From: Trichocoleus desertorum ATA4-8-CV12
GTDB lineage: Bacteria; Cyanobacteriota; Cyanobacteriia; FACHB-46
DNA: 64,000 nucleotides
Reading direction: 5' to 3'
Assembly (NCBI GenBank): GCA_019358975.1
Contig: JAHHIL010000005.1
Location: 124,001 to 188,000, forward strand
Both the position numbers and the translations under genes were made by a program. Shown here piece by piece: positions 18,596 to 27,697 of this stretch (positions are counted from its first letter, which is position 1; each line of letters opens with the position of its first letter). Under the pieces are notes generated by a model that worked only from the letters and a program-made list of their open reading frames with translations, did no database searches and was not told the origin of the DNA.

Positions 18596-19186
18596 ATGAC
18601 TCAAGATGTTAGACAGTGGCTATCTGAAATTAAGGCACTGCAACAACAATTAGCTGAAGTAGAACGAGAACGAGACGCGGCTTATACCAGTGCGACTAAC
18701 TGGCGTCGGCTCTACGAAACAGAAGCTCAACAGCGGCGCACCGAGGCGAACCTGGCTCAACAGGCGATCGCAGATTTGCAAATTGAAATTCAGCAGTTGC
18801 GAGGTGGCATTGTTCTGGAAGTGGACTCGTCCCGCTCGGCTACAGAAATTGCTCAAGTCATCGACCAGATCCAATCTCCAGCTGAGCTGCGTGAAAAACT
18901 GGTGCAGCTCCTACAGGAACAAGGGCGGCTACAAAGTGAGGTGGAGCAATTAATCCAGGCGTTACAACTAGAGCAGGCTAATCATGCTCAAACTCGTAAG
19001 AGCTTAACCACTGCCTTGGGCGATACCATTGACCTGCTCACTAAAGAGAGAGCCATTCAGCAAATAGACAAAAGCGCCAGCAGTATCACGAATGCTGGCG
19101 CTTCGACAATGGCTGAAAGTGGAGAGGCCGCTAGAAACCCATCGCTTGAGCTACCGCCGCTAAATCAGGCGCAATTCCCTGTTTAA
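18596..19186 (+). CDS. Coiled-coil protein of unknown function, 3' end overlaps thrC
   Basis: A 196-residue protein. Residues 10-75 and 95-145 are heptad-rich coiled coil ([19 protein letters not shown] and similar), with Gln, Glu and Ala dominating. The C-terminal 40 residues are low complexity. No enzyme motif or membrane span is present. A Shine-Dalgarno-like AGGAA lies 8-12 bases before the ATG. It follows the site-2 protease gene by 50 bases. Its last 56 bases overlap the 3' end of convergent thrC, and the hairpin that ends thrC lies inside this reading frame. Similar coiled-coil proteins occur across cyanobacteria; the role is unknown. Confidence 0.75.
   Translation: MTQDVRQWLSEIKALQQQLAEVERERDAAYTSATNWRRLYETEAQQRRTEANLAQQAIADLQIEIQQLRGGIVLEVDSSRSATEIAQVIDQIQSPAELREKLVQLLQEQGRLQSEVEQLIQALQLEQANHAQTRKSLTTALGDTIDLLTKERAIQQIDKSASSITNAGASTMAESGEAARNPSLELPPLNQAQFPV
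19070..19103 (-). terminator. Terminator of thrC located inside the opposing gene
   Basis: A perfect inverted repeat, AGCGCCAGCA (19073-19082) with TGCTGGCGCT (19093-19102), extended by one A-T pair, around a 10-base loop. On the minus strand it is followed by TTTT, 28 bases after the thrC stop. On the plus strand no T run follows, so it suits thrC and not the gene it lies in. Confidence 0.7.
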
Positions 19187-20240
19187 ATTGATTGGTGCTG
19201 TGTTTAATGGCTGAATCTGGATCTTTTAAGCCATTGCCTGTGAGGACACAAACGACCGTGGCTCCGGTAGGAATTTGATCCTTGACCTTCAACATGCCTG
19301 CTACCGATGCGGCACTGGCAGGTTCACAGAAAACTCCTTCTTGGGAAGCGAGTAAACGATAAGCTTCTAGAATTTCGTCATCGGTGACTGGGTTGAAAGC
19401 ACCTTGGCTGGCATCTTTGACCGCGATCGCTTTTTCCCAGTTAGCTGGATTGCCAATCCGGATGGCGGTTGCTAGGGTTTCGGGATGCTGAATCGGAATG
19501 CCGGAGATCAAAGGGGCAGCACCTGCGGCTTGGAAACCCATCATGCGGGGTAGGCGATCGCAACGACCCTCTTGGTGATACTGGCAAAAGCCCATCCAGT
19601 AAGCGGAGATATTACCCGCATTTCCGACTGGGATGCAGAGCCAGTCGGGGGCGTTACCTAAGACATCCACAATTTCAAAGGCAGCAGTTTTCTGTCCTTC
19701 TAAGCGATAAGGGTTAACCGAGTTCACCAAAGTCACAGGGTGAGTTTCGGCCATTTCCCGCACAATTTCTAAGGCTCGGTCAAAGTTGCCCTGAATTGCT
19801 AGCACCTCAGCGCCATACAGCAAAGCTTGAGCTAATTTGCCCAAAGCCACATAACCCTCTGGAATCAACACAAAGGCCCGCATTCCACCCCGACGGGCGT
19901 AGGCGGCGGCAGCAGCGGAAGTATTGCCCGTACTGGCACAAATGACAGCTTGTGCCCCTGCTTCCTTGGCTTTGGAAATTGCCAAAGTCATACCGCGATC
20001 TTTGAAACTTCCGGTGGGGTTAAGACCGTCATATTTTACGAACACACGCACCTGTCTACCAATCTGCTCTGCGATCGCAGGGACAGGGATGAGGGGAGTA
20101 TTGCCCTCATGTAGCGTTACCACAGGGGTTTGGTCGGTAACGGGTAGATAGGGTCGGTAGGCTTCAATCAGACCCGGCCAACTTACGGCCTTTGGTGCAG
20201 ATCCAACAGAGGAATTAGCGGAGGACAGGCTTAGAGTCAC
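19131..20240 (-). CDS. thrC: Threonine synthase
   Basis: A PLP enzyme that makes threonine from O-phosphohomoserine. In the 369-residue protein the PLP lysine is Lys80 in [10 protein letters not shown]. The phosphate cup is formed by [14 protein letters not shown], and a [13 protein letters not shown] stretch near the end binds PLP. The length and the compact N-terminus match the short cyanobacterial and Bacillus-type enzyme. An N-terminal Ser-rich stretch of about 15 residues precedes the conserved region. It is convergent with and overlaps the coiled-coil gene by 56 bases. Confidence 0.95.
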   Translation of the reverse strand: MTLSLSSANSSVGSAPKAVSWPGLIEAYRPYLPVTDQTPVVTLHEGNTPLIPVPAIAEQIGRQVRVFVKYDGLNPTGSFKDRGMTLAISKAKEAGAQAVICASTGNTSAAAAAYARRGGMRAFVLIPEGYVALGKLAQALLYGAEVLAIQGNFDRALEIVREMAETHPVTLVNSVNPYRLEGQKTAAFEIVDVLGNAPDWLCIPVGNAGNISAYWMGFCQYHQEGRCDRLPRMMGFQAAGAAPLISGIPIQHPETLATAIRIGNPANWEKAIAVKDASQGAFNPVTDDEILEAYRLLASQEGVFCEPASAASVAGMLKVKDQIPTGATVVCVLTGNGLKDPDSAIKHSTNQFKQGIAPDLAAVAQAMGF

Positions 20241-20435
20241 AGTGGTCAGCTATGTGGGTTCCAAAAAAATTGAAGTAAACCTTAGTGTATCGCGATCGGC
20301 AAACTTCTCTAAACTTTCAGTGTGCCCGCCTGAGCTTGGGCCTGAACTTGTAAGGGCCAAACTCAAATATCGATACATTCCTTCACCTTAGCTCATTAAT
20401 CCAGTAAAATAATCAAATGGTGTGAGTAAGCAAAA

Positions 20436-20705
20436 ATGACTAGTCAACTACTGATCTCGACAAGTGCATCCAACTCATCAAGTGCTCCTAGCCGTCTAGA
20501 ACCCGGTGAACCTGCCAGTAGTAACCCAGCCGTCTCGGAAGCCAGAAATCGTTTAATGGAATCAATGAAAAAATCTGCTTACCAGGTTGACCACCAAGTT
20601 AGAGTTCTGACCTTGCAAGCAGAGGCAGACGCTTTACTTCAACAATTACAAGTTTTAAAGCAACAACGTTTGACCCCAGAACTGGCCTCAGCCCAACATT
20701 CCTAA
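20436..20705 (+). CDS. Small conserved cyanobacterial protein (89 aa), function unknown
   Basis: An 89-residue protein. The first 30 residues are Ser/Ala/Pro-rich and probably disordered. Residues 32-80 are helical with a heptad pattern (EARNRLMESMKKSAYQVDHQVRVLTLQAEADALLQQLQ). No cysteine, signal peptide or membrane span is present. It is a single gene with long non-coding DNA downstream. The balanced codon use supports a real gene. I do not recognise a named family. Confidence 0.6.
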   Translation: MTSQLLISTSASNSSSAPSRLEPGEPASSNPAVSEARNRLMESMKKSAYQVDHQVRVLTLQAEADALLQQLQVLKQQRLTPELASAQHS

Positions 20706-21163
20706 AGGGTAGTTACAGCGCCCTCTCGTCCTTTAGCCCCTGCTTTCAAGGTTGGGAGCAGGGACATTAACTCATTAACTTTAGATCTCCTCAGTTCAGT
20801 CAGTGGTGACAGATGAGCTGACTTGGCCCTGCGATCGCTACGAGCTGTAGTGTACGAACTGTAGTGAATGAGGCTCAATGAGGTGAGGAGCTGCTGCGGG
20901 CTTGCCGATGGTTCATTATGAGAAATTGAACCATTATCTGTAAAAAACTTAATATTTGAATTCGATCTTGTGGTACAAAGGACTGGTTACTGAGGCTTGT
21001 AGCTAGAGTCCCACTCTAGTTTGCAGCACTCATTTCTGCTGCCAAGTTTTTCTATACATCAATCGACGCAACTACTTAAAAAACATAACCTGCTACCTTG
21101 CATTAGCAGGTTTTTAAGTGTGAACCCAGATATCACTGTTCACTGGAGAAAGCTCGTTTCTTT
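20706..21163. other. Non-coding region upstream of desA
   Basis: 458 bases with no supported ORF. Near its left end CCCTGCT...AGCAGGG (about 20739-20766) is a weak hairpin that may end the 89-aa gene. Near its right end is a strong hairpin with T tail at 21075-21120 in the probable desA leader. Between them is an AT-rich tract (20935-20985) that could hold a promoter. Confidence 0.45.
21075..21120 (+). promoter_or_regulatory. Terminator-like hairpin in the desA leader
   Basis: AACCTGCTA (21087-21095) pairs perfectly with TAGCAGGTT (21104-21112) around an 8-base loop. Outer arms CTTAAAAAA and TTTTTAAG extend the fold. A T run follows the stem. It ends about 45 bases before the desA ATG, so it is either the terminator of an upstream short RNA or an attenuator/thermosensor in the desA leader. 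Confidence 0.5.
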
Positions 21164-22213
21164 ATGACTGTATCGACAGTAAAGCCTGAGAATTTAGAGT
21201 TTGATGCACCTGCTTCAGCTCTACGTCTAAAAGATATTTTGAAGACCTTACCGAAAGAATGTTTTCAAAAAAATAGCCGCAAGGCGTGGTCTGCTGCCTT
21301 ATTCAGCGTCGCTATCGTGGCTCTAGGTTATTGGGGTTTAGCGGTTGCCCCTTGGTTTCTCTTACCTGTGCTCTGGATTTTCACCGGGACAGCGCTAACT
21401 GGTTTTTTTGTGATTGGGCACGACTGCGGCCATCGCTCTTTTGCCAAACGGCGCTGGGTAAATGATTTGGTGGGTCACTTGTTCATGATGCCGCTGATTT
21501 ATCCCTTCCACAGCTGGCGCATTCTCCATAACTTCCACCACACCCATACCAACAAGCTAGATATCGATAACGCTTGGCAACCCTTCCAGCCAGAGTACTA
21601 CGATAGCTTGCCACGCTCGCTTCAAAAAGGCTATGAGGGGCTGCGGGGCCGTTTCTGGTGGGTGGCTTCAATCGTGCATTGGGCAGGTATACACTTCACT
21701 CTGGCAGAGTTTCAACCTAAGGATCACCGCAAAGTTAAGTTGTCTGTGACGGTTGTGTTGCTTTTTGCCGCGATCGCCTTTCCGACCCTAATTGCGACAA
21801 CTGGAATTTGGGGCTTTGTCAAGTTTTGGCTGATGCCTTGGTTGGTCTACCATTTTTGGATGAGCACTTTCACGCTCGTGCATCATACTGCGCCAGATAT
21901 TGCGTTTTATCCCGAAGACCAATGGAATGCGGCTGATTCTCAGCTTTCTGGCACGGTGCACTGCAATTACCCCGGTTGGGTGGAGTTTCTCTGCCATGAC
22001 ATTAATGTGCATGTGCCGCACCATATTTCCACCGCGATTCCGTCCTACAACTTACGGATGGCTTATCGGAGTTTGCAGCAAAACTGGGGCGATCACTTGT
22101 ACCAGGAGTGCAACTTTTCTTGGGCATTGATGAAAGAGATTACGAATCGGTGCCACTTGTATCACCCTGAGACTTGCTACCACTCGTTTACCGACTATCG
22201 CCAAGGTCAATAG
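21164..22213 (+). CDS. desA: DesA-type acyl-lipid omega-6 (delta-12) fatty acid desaturase
   Basis: A membrane di-iron desaturase that introduces the second double bond into membrane lipid acyl chains, using ferredoxin. The three histidine boxes are HDCGH (86-90), HNFHH (122-126) and HVPHH (283-287). The 349-residue length and the motifs [15 protein letters not shown] and [12 protein letters not shown] match DesA rather than the delta-9 (DesC) or omega-3 (DesB) families. At least four membrane helices are visible (about 43-83, 108-118, 190-235). In cyanobacteria desA is induced by cold. A strong hairpin lies in the leader here, which may relate to that control. Confidence 0.92.
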   Translation: MTVSTVKPENLEFDAPASALRLKDILKTLPKECFQKNSRKAWSAALFSVAIVALGYWGLAVAPWFLLPVLWIFTGTALTGFFVIGHDCGHRSFAKRRWVNDLVGHLFMMPLIYPFHSWRILHNFHHTHTNKLDIDNAWQPFQPEYYDSLPRSLQKGYEGLRGRFWWVASIVHWAGIHFTLAEFQPKDHRKVKLSVTVVLLFAAIAFPTLIATTGIWGFVKFWLMPWLVYHFWMSTFTLVHHTAPDIAFYPEDQWNAADSQLSGTVHCNYPGWVEFLCHDINVHVPHHISTAIPSYNLRMAYRSLQQNWGDHLYQECNFSWALMKEITNRCHLYHPETCYHSFTDYRQGQ

Positions 22214-22248
22214 TCATCGTTGTTCTGCTGAAATTTACGTTTTTTTAT

Positions 22249-22271
22249 CTAACGGGAGCTTCAGCCGTTAG
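22249..22271. terminator. Small inverted repeat after desA
   Basis: CTAACGG and CCGTTAG form a perfect 7-bp stem with a 9-base loop, 36 bases past the desA stop. A run of seven T lies just before it on the plus strand rather than after it, so termination would favour the minus strand. It could be a partial terminator or a processing site between desA and the lipoprotein gene. Confidence 0.35.
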
Positions 22272-22323
22272 AATTAAGGCTATTCTGTGTAATCAGATTG
22301 CATAGATTTCAGCAATGTTGGTG

Positions 22324-22329
22324 AAGGAG
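22324..22329 (+). promoter_or_regulatory. Ribosome binding site that decides the lipoprotein start
   Basis: AAGGAG ends five bases before the ATG at 22335. The in-frame GTG at 22329 overlaps this site, so the ATG is the better start. Confidence 0.7.
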
Positions 22330-22334
22330 TGGGC

Positions 22335-23126
22335 ATGAACAAATTGCAGCAACTGGTAAGTTTCACGGCCACGGCTCTAGTCTTAGTCGGTTGTGCTGGG
22401 GGCGATCGCACGGTTCAGCAAAATCCCACTCCTGCTTCTCCATCGGTTGCTAGTTCTACTCAACCCGCTACCCCTCAGCCGATCGCCCAACAGAATTTTT
22501 CTAAACCTGTGGTGCCCCCCGTTCCTGTGACGAGAACGGTACATGTTCCAGGCTTAGTGCAACCTACCAATGCAACTGCGCGGTTGCCGCAAATCGCTTC
22601 AGGTCGTCGTGACCCCTTTGCTGCTGTCGTCGCTTCGCCAGTGGTTGTACCGGGTACTGCTAATTCCAATAGTGCTAGCAGACCTGTGCCCCAAGTTGCC
22701 CCAGTGCCTAGAGTAGTGACAGCCGCCGCACCTCAGCCAGCTCCAAGCCAGCCAGCTCCCGCTCCAGTTATTGCGGCGGCTCCTCTACCACAATTGCAGC
22801 CTACTTCCTCTGATTTCACAACCATTCCCTTACCGCCGCCGCCCCCATTCTCTGCTGTGGCTCCCGTATCCCCTACCAGCGTGACCGATACAATAGAAGT
22901 CACAGGGGTGGTGCAAGTTGGACAGAAGGTGAGCGCTATTATCAAAGTGCCACAAGAGTCTACTGGCCGCTATGTCAGTGAAGGTGAGTACTTGGCGGGT
23001 GGCATTTTAGTTAAGCGAATTGAGCTGGGCACCCGTGAGCAACCCATTGTGGTGCTAGAGCAAAACGGAGTTGAAATTGTCAAAGCTGTGGGTAGTGCGG
23101 GCAATACGGTTGCTCGTGCGTTCTAA
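22335..23126 (+). CDS. PilP-like lipoprotein (proline-rich)
   Basis: 263 residues from the ATG that has a well-placed Shine-Dalgarno site. The N-terminus is a lipoprotein signal ending in LVGC, so Cys18 or so would be lipidated. Residues 25-190 are Pro/Ala/Gln-rich and probably disordered, with a GRRDPFAAV motif in the middle. The C-terminal 75 residues form a small beta-rich domain (IEVTGVVQVGQKVSAIIKVP ... LVKRIEL ... VVLEQNGVEIVK). The order lipobox, linker, RRDPF, beta domain is that of the type IV pilus protein PilP, which connects PilN/PilO to the secretin. No pil genes are adjacent, so the link is inferred from motif order alone. Confidence 0.6.
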   Translation: MNKLQQLVSFTATALVLVGCAGGDRTVQQNPTPASPSVASSTQPATPQPIAQQNFSKPVVPPVPVTRTVHVPGLVQPTNATARLPQIASGRRDPFAAVVASPVVVPGTANSNSASRPVPQVAPVPRVVTAAAPQPAPSQPAPAPVIAAAPLPQLQPTSSDFTTIPLPPPPPFSAVAPVSPTSVTDTIEVTGVVQVGQKVSAIIKVPQESTGRYVSEGEYLAGGILVKRIELGTREQPIVVLEQNGVEIVKAVGSAGNTVARAF

Positions 23127-23214
23127 GCGCCTAGGCGGAGACTATACCTAATTCTGATGTCTAGAATGGGGAGGAGCTTTGCTTGAACCCAGTCTCTAGG
23201 TAGGTGTGCGTGCT

Positions 23215-23709
23215 ATGAAGCGATCGCCTCAGTCAACTCTTTCCCGAAATTTGAACTATCAAGAGGTTTATACCTGCCCTATCTGCCGTCATGGTGAGAT
23301 TGCCGGGATGACCTTGATGGATGCGTTTGCTTGTAACTTTTGCCGCCATATCTTCACGGCTAACCTGCTTGAACAATCGGTTCATGTGGTGGATAACTCC
23401 CATCCCTTAGCTTGGCGCTGGAACGGGCAAACTTGGCGAACGATGCATCAGGGAAATGCTGACCAAACTATCCTAATTTGGTTGATTGGGCTGATTTTGG
23501 TGGTCTTTCCATCCGCTTTAGTGGGGCTGGCTTCTTATATGTTTCCACCCCTTGAGGATAGCCCCACCAGTTCTGTCCCTTTCTTGTGGACTGGCTTGAC
23601 CTTCTCGGTGCACTTCATTCTGGTAGCTTGGTTAGTCGCTGAGCATCACCAATTTCCCCTATACGTAGCTTGCAAGGTGCGATTGCAAGGACTTACTAAT
23701 CGCTCCTAG
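23215..23709 (+). CDS. Zinc-ribbon membrane protein of unknown function
   Basis: 164 residues from ATG 23215; an in-frame GTG nine bases upstream would add three residues. Residues 19-42 hold CPICRH...CNFCRH, a CxxC-x15-CxxC zinc-ribbon pattern. Two hydrophobic helices follow (about 90-112 and 125-148) with a short hydrophilic loop. The zinc ribbon probably faces the cytoplasm. No family is recognised. It lies 80 bases after the PilP-like gene on the same strand and ends 10 bases from the convergent large protein gene. Confidence 0.6.
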   Translation: MKRSPQSTLSRNLNYQEVYTCPICRHGEIAGMTLMDAFACNFCRHIFTANLLEQSVHVVDNSHPLAWRWNGQTWRTMHQGNADQTILIWLIGLILVVFPSALVGLASYMFPPLEDSPTSSVPFLWTGLTFSVHFILVAWLVAEHHQFPLYVACKVRLQGLTNRS

Positions 23710-23719
23710 GGTGTTCTCC

Positions 23720-26173
23720 CTACTCAAATTGCTGTTTCTTGGTAGACCAACGTTGGAGACGGTAGCCTGTAGAGCCATCGATGACAAGGGCAGGGATGCC
23801 GCCATCGCCTAAGTCTGCGATCGCTAGCAACGACTGTTGGGCAGTCCCATCAAACTCGTTGTAGAGCACAGTGCCCGTATCCGAGATAATTAGGGTTCGC
23901 GATCGCGCAGAGCTAGGTTTCTGGGAGGTTGGCTGGTCAAGTTGCAGGCTGGCGAGGGTTGCTGGGTCGAGGGTAAACACCGCTTCAGGCTGTTGATTGC
24001 CAGTCAGATCAATTTGTTGAACTTGCCAGCTACCAATTTCGCTTTGCTGGAGCAAGCTCGTAGGTGTAGCCGTAACCCCGGTTGGTAACTGATTGCTTTG
24101 CTCTAACTCAGCTCCTAACGCTTGCAAGATAGGAATGGCTAGCTTGGGTTGCTGTTGATTGAGGTCTGCCAAAGTTGTAACTGCGGGGGTTGCCCACTGC
24201 AAGGCTGTACTCGTGAGGGCCAAAGGCTTGGGTAGGGGTTGCCCAGAAGCGGGGGTAGGCAGCGGATCGCCAGCTGCCAGAATACGTAATGTGCCGCCTT
24301 GAAGTTGAACAGCTTTGGCTGTGGCGAAAATGGTGTCTTGTTGAGCTGTATCAGTCCAGACCAAGATTTGTATTTGTGGATCGGTGGTGAGGCCGAGCAA
24401 ATTCCACAATGGCTCTGCGCCGTCTGTTTTAGAGAATTTGAGGTCAGAAAAGTCAGAACGTCGCCAGCTCTTGCCATCGTAAAAACCAGTCACTTGCACT
24501 TCGTACCAGATTTGTCCAGGCTCCAGCTTCAAACTTGAGTTTTTCAGTTGCCACCAATCCGCTGGATTGATTTGCTTGCGCGGCTCCGCTGTCCCGACGA
24601 CTTGGCTGGGGTGGGTGCTAGGAGGAATGGTATCTGAGAAGTTGGGGTCGAGGCGATCGAGGAGTTTGCTGATGCGAGCGATCGCGGCTGGGTTGGTTTG
24701 GGGTTGTTTCTTTAACCAAGCGATCGCCGCTGCTTTGTCTTTTTTCGCCCCCACAATTAAAGCGCCCCAAGCTTTAGCGTCTGTTTGAGCTGGATCAACT
24801 TTAAGCGCTGCTTCGACTCGATTCCACAGGCGATCGGCATCTCCCTTTAAAAGAGAGGCGACCTCCTGGCTGTTATCCACTGACGCTTGAAACACGGATA
24901 AGGCTCTGGCCCACCGACCATCGATTAAATTTGTGAGTACTTGTTGGCTAGGGCTAGCCCAAGACTTCTCTGCCTGGGCTTGGGTCGCTTCCGCATGCAG
25001 CCGCACAAAATCCATCTCAGCTTGAGCAGCACTGGACCACAGCGCCGGATCAGCTTCACTAGCTTGTCGAAGTGATTTAAACCAGGCTAAAGCTGGAGAC
25101 CATAAGCCACTCCGGGCTAGGGTCATAATTTTGCTGTAGGTCTCAGTATTAAAGGCTGGTTCACTGAGCGAAATAGCTTCTAATTGAATCGGGTCAGGCA
25201 AAAATTGTCGTGGCTGTACTTGGTAAACCTGAAATTGGGGTTCTAAGCCGACGGTTTGGTCTACTACTAACTCTGGAGTGGCTCCGCTAGTAATTGCTTT
25301 CCAAGTAGGCACTTGTCCTGTCGAACTCGTCCATTCCAGCATCCAACCTAAATAGTCTCGAGCGGGATTGTAGTGAGCCACACGGCCATAGGCAATGGTA
25401 TCGTCTCCCCGCACCATCTCCCCGCTCAACAACAGCCAAACACCTGAGGTGGGAACTTTGCCCTCAAAACGCTGAATTTTTGTCAGAGGGAGCGATCGCG
25501 CTGATCCTTGATTTTCGGAGTTGGCATCCACTAGCGGGGCGATCGCGAAGGATTCTTCTGGCCCTGCGACGGCGATCTGACTGGCTAACCAATAGGACTG
25601 CTCTTGCTTAGCGTACCGCCAGGCATCTGCCATGGGTCGATAGACTCTGAGTTCTACAATGTGCTCACAGTTGTTTTGGGTGGAGCCTAAGGTGTTTGTG
25701 GCTTGGCAGAGGGGTCGCTGCGCTAAAACAGGGATTAAAAGGTCGGTAGCGCTTGGAGTCTGGTTTGTCCCCTTAACTTCCTTGCCAAGGGAGACAGGCT
25801 CGGCGGCAATGCGACCAGATTGGCGAATACTGGTACGGATTTCGGCAAGAGTTTGGAAGGACTCTTGGCTAGCAACTGGAATGCGAGTCCAAGTGGGTAG
25901 ATACTGATTTAAACCGACGATCGCATCTGGATCAACGATCAATAGAATGGCCACCCAGGCTCCCCCCACGGTTAGCCCCGCAGCACCACACAAAAGCAGG
26001 AATGCCCCCAACACCGAGAGCCAACCATGAGACTGAGCCTTAGCAGGTGGTTGAGCAGGGTGCGGAACGTTAGGTAGGTCAGTACTAGCGATTGGTTTTG
26101 GGGTCGCTACCTTGCGGGGTAGAAAGAATTTCTTCTGGGTTTCGAGCGCAGTCTTATCTGGTTTAGTTCCCAT
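23720..26173 (-). CDS. Large membrane-anchored cyanobacterial protein of unknown function
   Basis: 817 residues from the ATG at 26173. The open frame runs 46 codons further upstream through DNA that resembles an intergenic region, so I prefer the later ATG. The first 50 residues are basic and proline-rich, followed by a hydrophobic helix (about 50-82, GWLSVLGAFLLLCGAAGLTV) and then a long extracytoplasmic part. That part has no catalytic motif I recognise. It includes repeated helical Trp/Ala/Gln-rich segments (residues 340-520) and a beta-rich C-terminal half ending in an ALVIDGSTGYRLQRW stretch that resembles FG-GAP/VCBS-type repeats. Orientation suggests periplasm or lumen. It may interact with cell-wall components, but this is inference only. 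Confidence 0.6.
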   Translation of the reverse strand: MGTKPDKTALETQKKFFLPRKVATPKPIASTDLPNVPHPAQPPAKAQSHGWLSVLGAFLLLCGAAGLTVGGAWVAILLIVDPDAIVGLNQYLPTWTRIPVASQESFQTLAEIRTSIRQSGRIAAEPVSLGKEVKGTNQTPSATDLLIPVLAQRPLCQATNTLGSTQNNCEHIVELRVYRPMADAWRYAKQEQSYWLASQIAVAGPEESFAIAPLVDANSENQGSARSLPLTKIQRFEGKVPTSGVWLLLSGEMVRGDDTIAYGRVAHYNPARDYLGWMLEWTSSTGQVPTWKAITSGATPELVVDQTVGLEPQFQVYQVQPRQFLPDPIQLEAISLSEPAFNTETYSKIMTLARSGLWSPALAWFKSLRQASEADPALWSSAAQAEMDFVRLHAEATQAQAEKSWASPSQQVLTNLIDGRWARALSVFQASVDNSQEVASLLKGDADRLWNRVEAALKVDPAQTDAKAWGALIVGAKKDKAAAIAWLKKQPQTNPAAIARISKLLDRLDPNFSDTIPPSTHPSQVVGTAEPRKQINPADWWQLKNSSLKLEPGQIWYEVQVTGFYDGKSWRRSDFSDLKFSKTDGAEPLWNLLGLTTDPQIQILVWTDTAQQDTIFATAKAVQLQGGTLRILAAGDPLPTPASGQPLPKPLALTSTALQWATPAVTTLADLNQQQPKLAIPILQALGAELEQSNQLPTGVTATPTSLLQQSEIGSWQVQQIDLTGNQQPEAVFTLDPATLASLQLDQPTSQKPSSARSRTLIISDTGTVLYNEFDGTAQQSLLAIADLGDGGIPALVIDGSTGYRLQRWSTKKQQFE

Positions 26174-26312
26174 TCCAGCTTTCAGTGAGCAATCAAAGAT
26201 CTTTGGCGATCGCAGGGTTTGCAGCTTAGCCGACTGCGTACTGATCCATACAAGATGTAGTAACCTCTTCCGGTTAATCCATAATTTCTTGGAAGTGAGT
26301 TGGAGCCTCAAG

Positions 26313-26352
26313 CTCCCCTTCCCTGGGAGGGAAGGGGCTGGGGGTTAGGTCT
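26313..26352. repeat. Dispersed palindromic repeat copy
   Basis: CCCCTTCCCTGGGAGGGAAGGGG hairpin followed by CTGGGGGTTAGGTCTC. Same family as 5228-5315 and 34862-34904, in the region upstream of the 817-residue protein gene. Confidence 0.7.
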
Positions 26353-26462
26353 CTTATAAAGCGATCGTACTGCCCCGACTCAGCCAAGTTGGAACTTACT
26401 GTACAGCTAATTCTCGATCGTTCAGCAGAATCTTAAGAGCTTTTGCCAAAATCTATAGAATT

Positions 26463-27680
26463 TTAAGCGCGCAGTAAGGCTTGTTCGTAAAGTTGACCCG
26501 CCCGCTCCCAAGTGTAGTCGGCTTCTATCATCGATCGCGCGTTTTGAGATAATTCGACCCGTAAGGCAGGATTCTCAAACAACTGGCTAATGGCACTGAC
26601 GTATTCGGCTACGGAATTAGCCCGCAACGCTCGCAGGGGCACATTAGGTTCATCGACGGTCAAGCCTTCTAAGCCGCGATCGCTCGCCACAATCGGGGCA
26701 CCCGCCGCCATTGATTCCAGAGTTTTGGTTTTAATCCCCAAGCCGACCCGTAGGGGCACGACACAGACCGTTGCTTGGTGCATGTATTCCACCATAGAGG
26801 GGACTTTGCCTGTGACGATTACACCAGGCTCATCTTTGAGCGCTAAAACTTCGGGAACAGGACGTGCCCCCACCAAGCTCAAGGTGGCTTCTGGATAACG
26901 CTGTCTGACCTGGGGAAAAACCTCTAGAGCAAAGAAGCGGGCGGCATCAATGTTGTGGGAAGAGTCCATCGCCCCCACAAACACCAAGCGTTGTTCGCCT
27001 GGGTCACTGGGACGATAGGGAAACATCTCCAAGTCCACCCCGTTAGAAACGACGGTAATGGGCGAACCTGGGGAAATGGCGGCTAGCTTTTGGCGATCGT
27101 CTTCGGTGGTGGCGACGAGACTGGAGAACTTGGCACAGTAACGTTTCTCGTAGCGATAGAGTAAAGGTAAGTAGAGGCGATCGCGCCACGGATTTTCCGA
27201 AGCACCATGCTCTAGATGGTTCAGCACCCAGCCATAGACCGAGCTATGCACATCAACAATGGTGTGGACTGATTGACGGAACTCTGGGCGGATGTAGACT
27301 TCATTGACACTGTGCTCACAGGCGATCGCGTCACATTTGCCAGCGCCAACAAAGGTATCCACCCAAGCTTGTACTTCTGGAGAATAGCGATTCAGGACGT
27401 TCGGAGGTGTGGTTTTGGCGACAGACTCGACAAAGCGGCCCACTTTACGGAATACTCCAGGTTTGGCTGCGGACTGCTCCCCTGGAAAAACCATCAGATG
27501 GCTGACCCATTGCCGCAGCGCTTCTACATCCTCATCTGTGGTCCAGCGCTGCTGCTGAGTTACTAGCGTTACCTCATGGCGCTGATGCAGGTATTTCAAT
27601 AAATTAAAAGTCCTGCCCTCCGCTGCTCCTCGACTGGGGGGATAGGGGAACGTATTACAGGAGAGCACGAGAATTTTCAT
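26463..27680 (-). CDS. Glycosyltransferase, GT4-type (GT-B fold)
   Basis: A 405-residue retaining sugar transferase. The N-terminal half begins MKILVLSCNTFPYPPSRGAAEGRT, a typical acceptor domain. The C-terminal half shows VVSNGVDLEMFPY, then FVGAMDSSHNIDA, and the donor-binding run PLRVGLGIKTKTLESMAAGAPIVASDRGLEGL with its conserved Glu. This resembles the Stp1-like transferases associated with exopolysaccharide systems, though the subfamily is not certain. It lies 17 bases after the GT2 gene on the same strand, so the two are co-transcribed. Together with a third transferase at 28876 they suggest surface glycan synthesis. Donor and acceptor are unknown. Confidence 0.88.
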   Translation of the reverse strand: MKILVLSCNTFPYPPSRGAAEGRTFNLLKYLHQRHEVTLVTQQQRWTTDEDVEALRQWVSHLMVFPGEQSAAKPGVFRKVGRFVESVAKTTPPNVLNRYSPEVQAWVDTFVGAGKCDAIACEHSVNEVYIRPEFRQSVHTIVDVHSSVYGWVLNHLEHGASENPWRDRLYLPLLYRYEKRYCAKFSSLVATTEDDRQKLAAISPGSPITVVSNGVDLEMFPYRPSDPGEQRLVFVGAMDSSHNIDAARFFALEVFPQVRQRYPEATLSLVGARPVPEVLALKDEPGVIVTGKVPSMVEYMHQATVCVVPLRVGLGIKTKTLESMAAGAPIVASDRGLEGLTVDEPNVPLRALRANSVAEYVSAISQLFENPALRVELSQNARSMIEADYTWERAGQLYEQALLRA

Positions 27681-27697
27681 AGGAGTCGGGTGAAAAA

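Noticed and set aside
26174-26311. 46-codon N-terminal extension of the 817-residue protein
   Set aside because: The extension lies in an apparently intergenic stretch adjoining a dispersed repeat; the ATG at 26173 begins a sequence that leads cleanly to the membrane helix.
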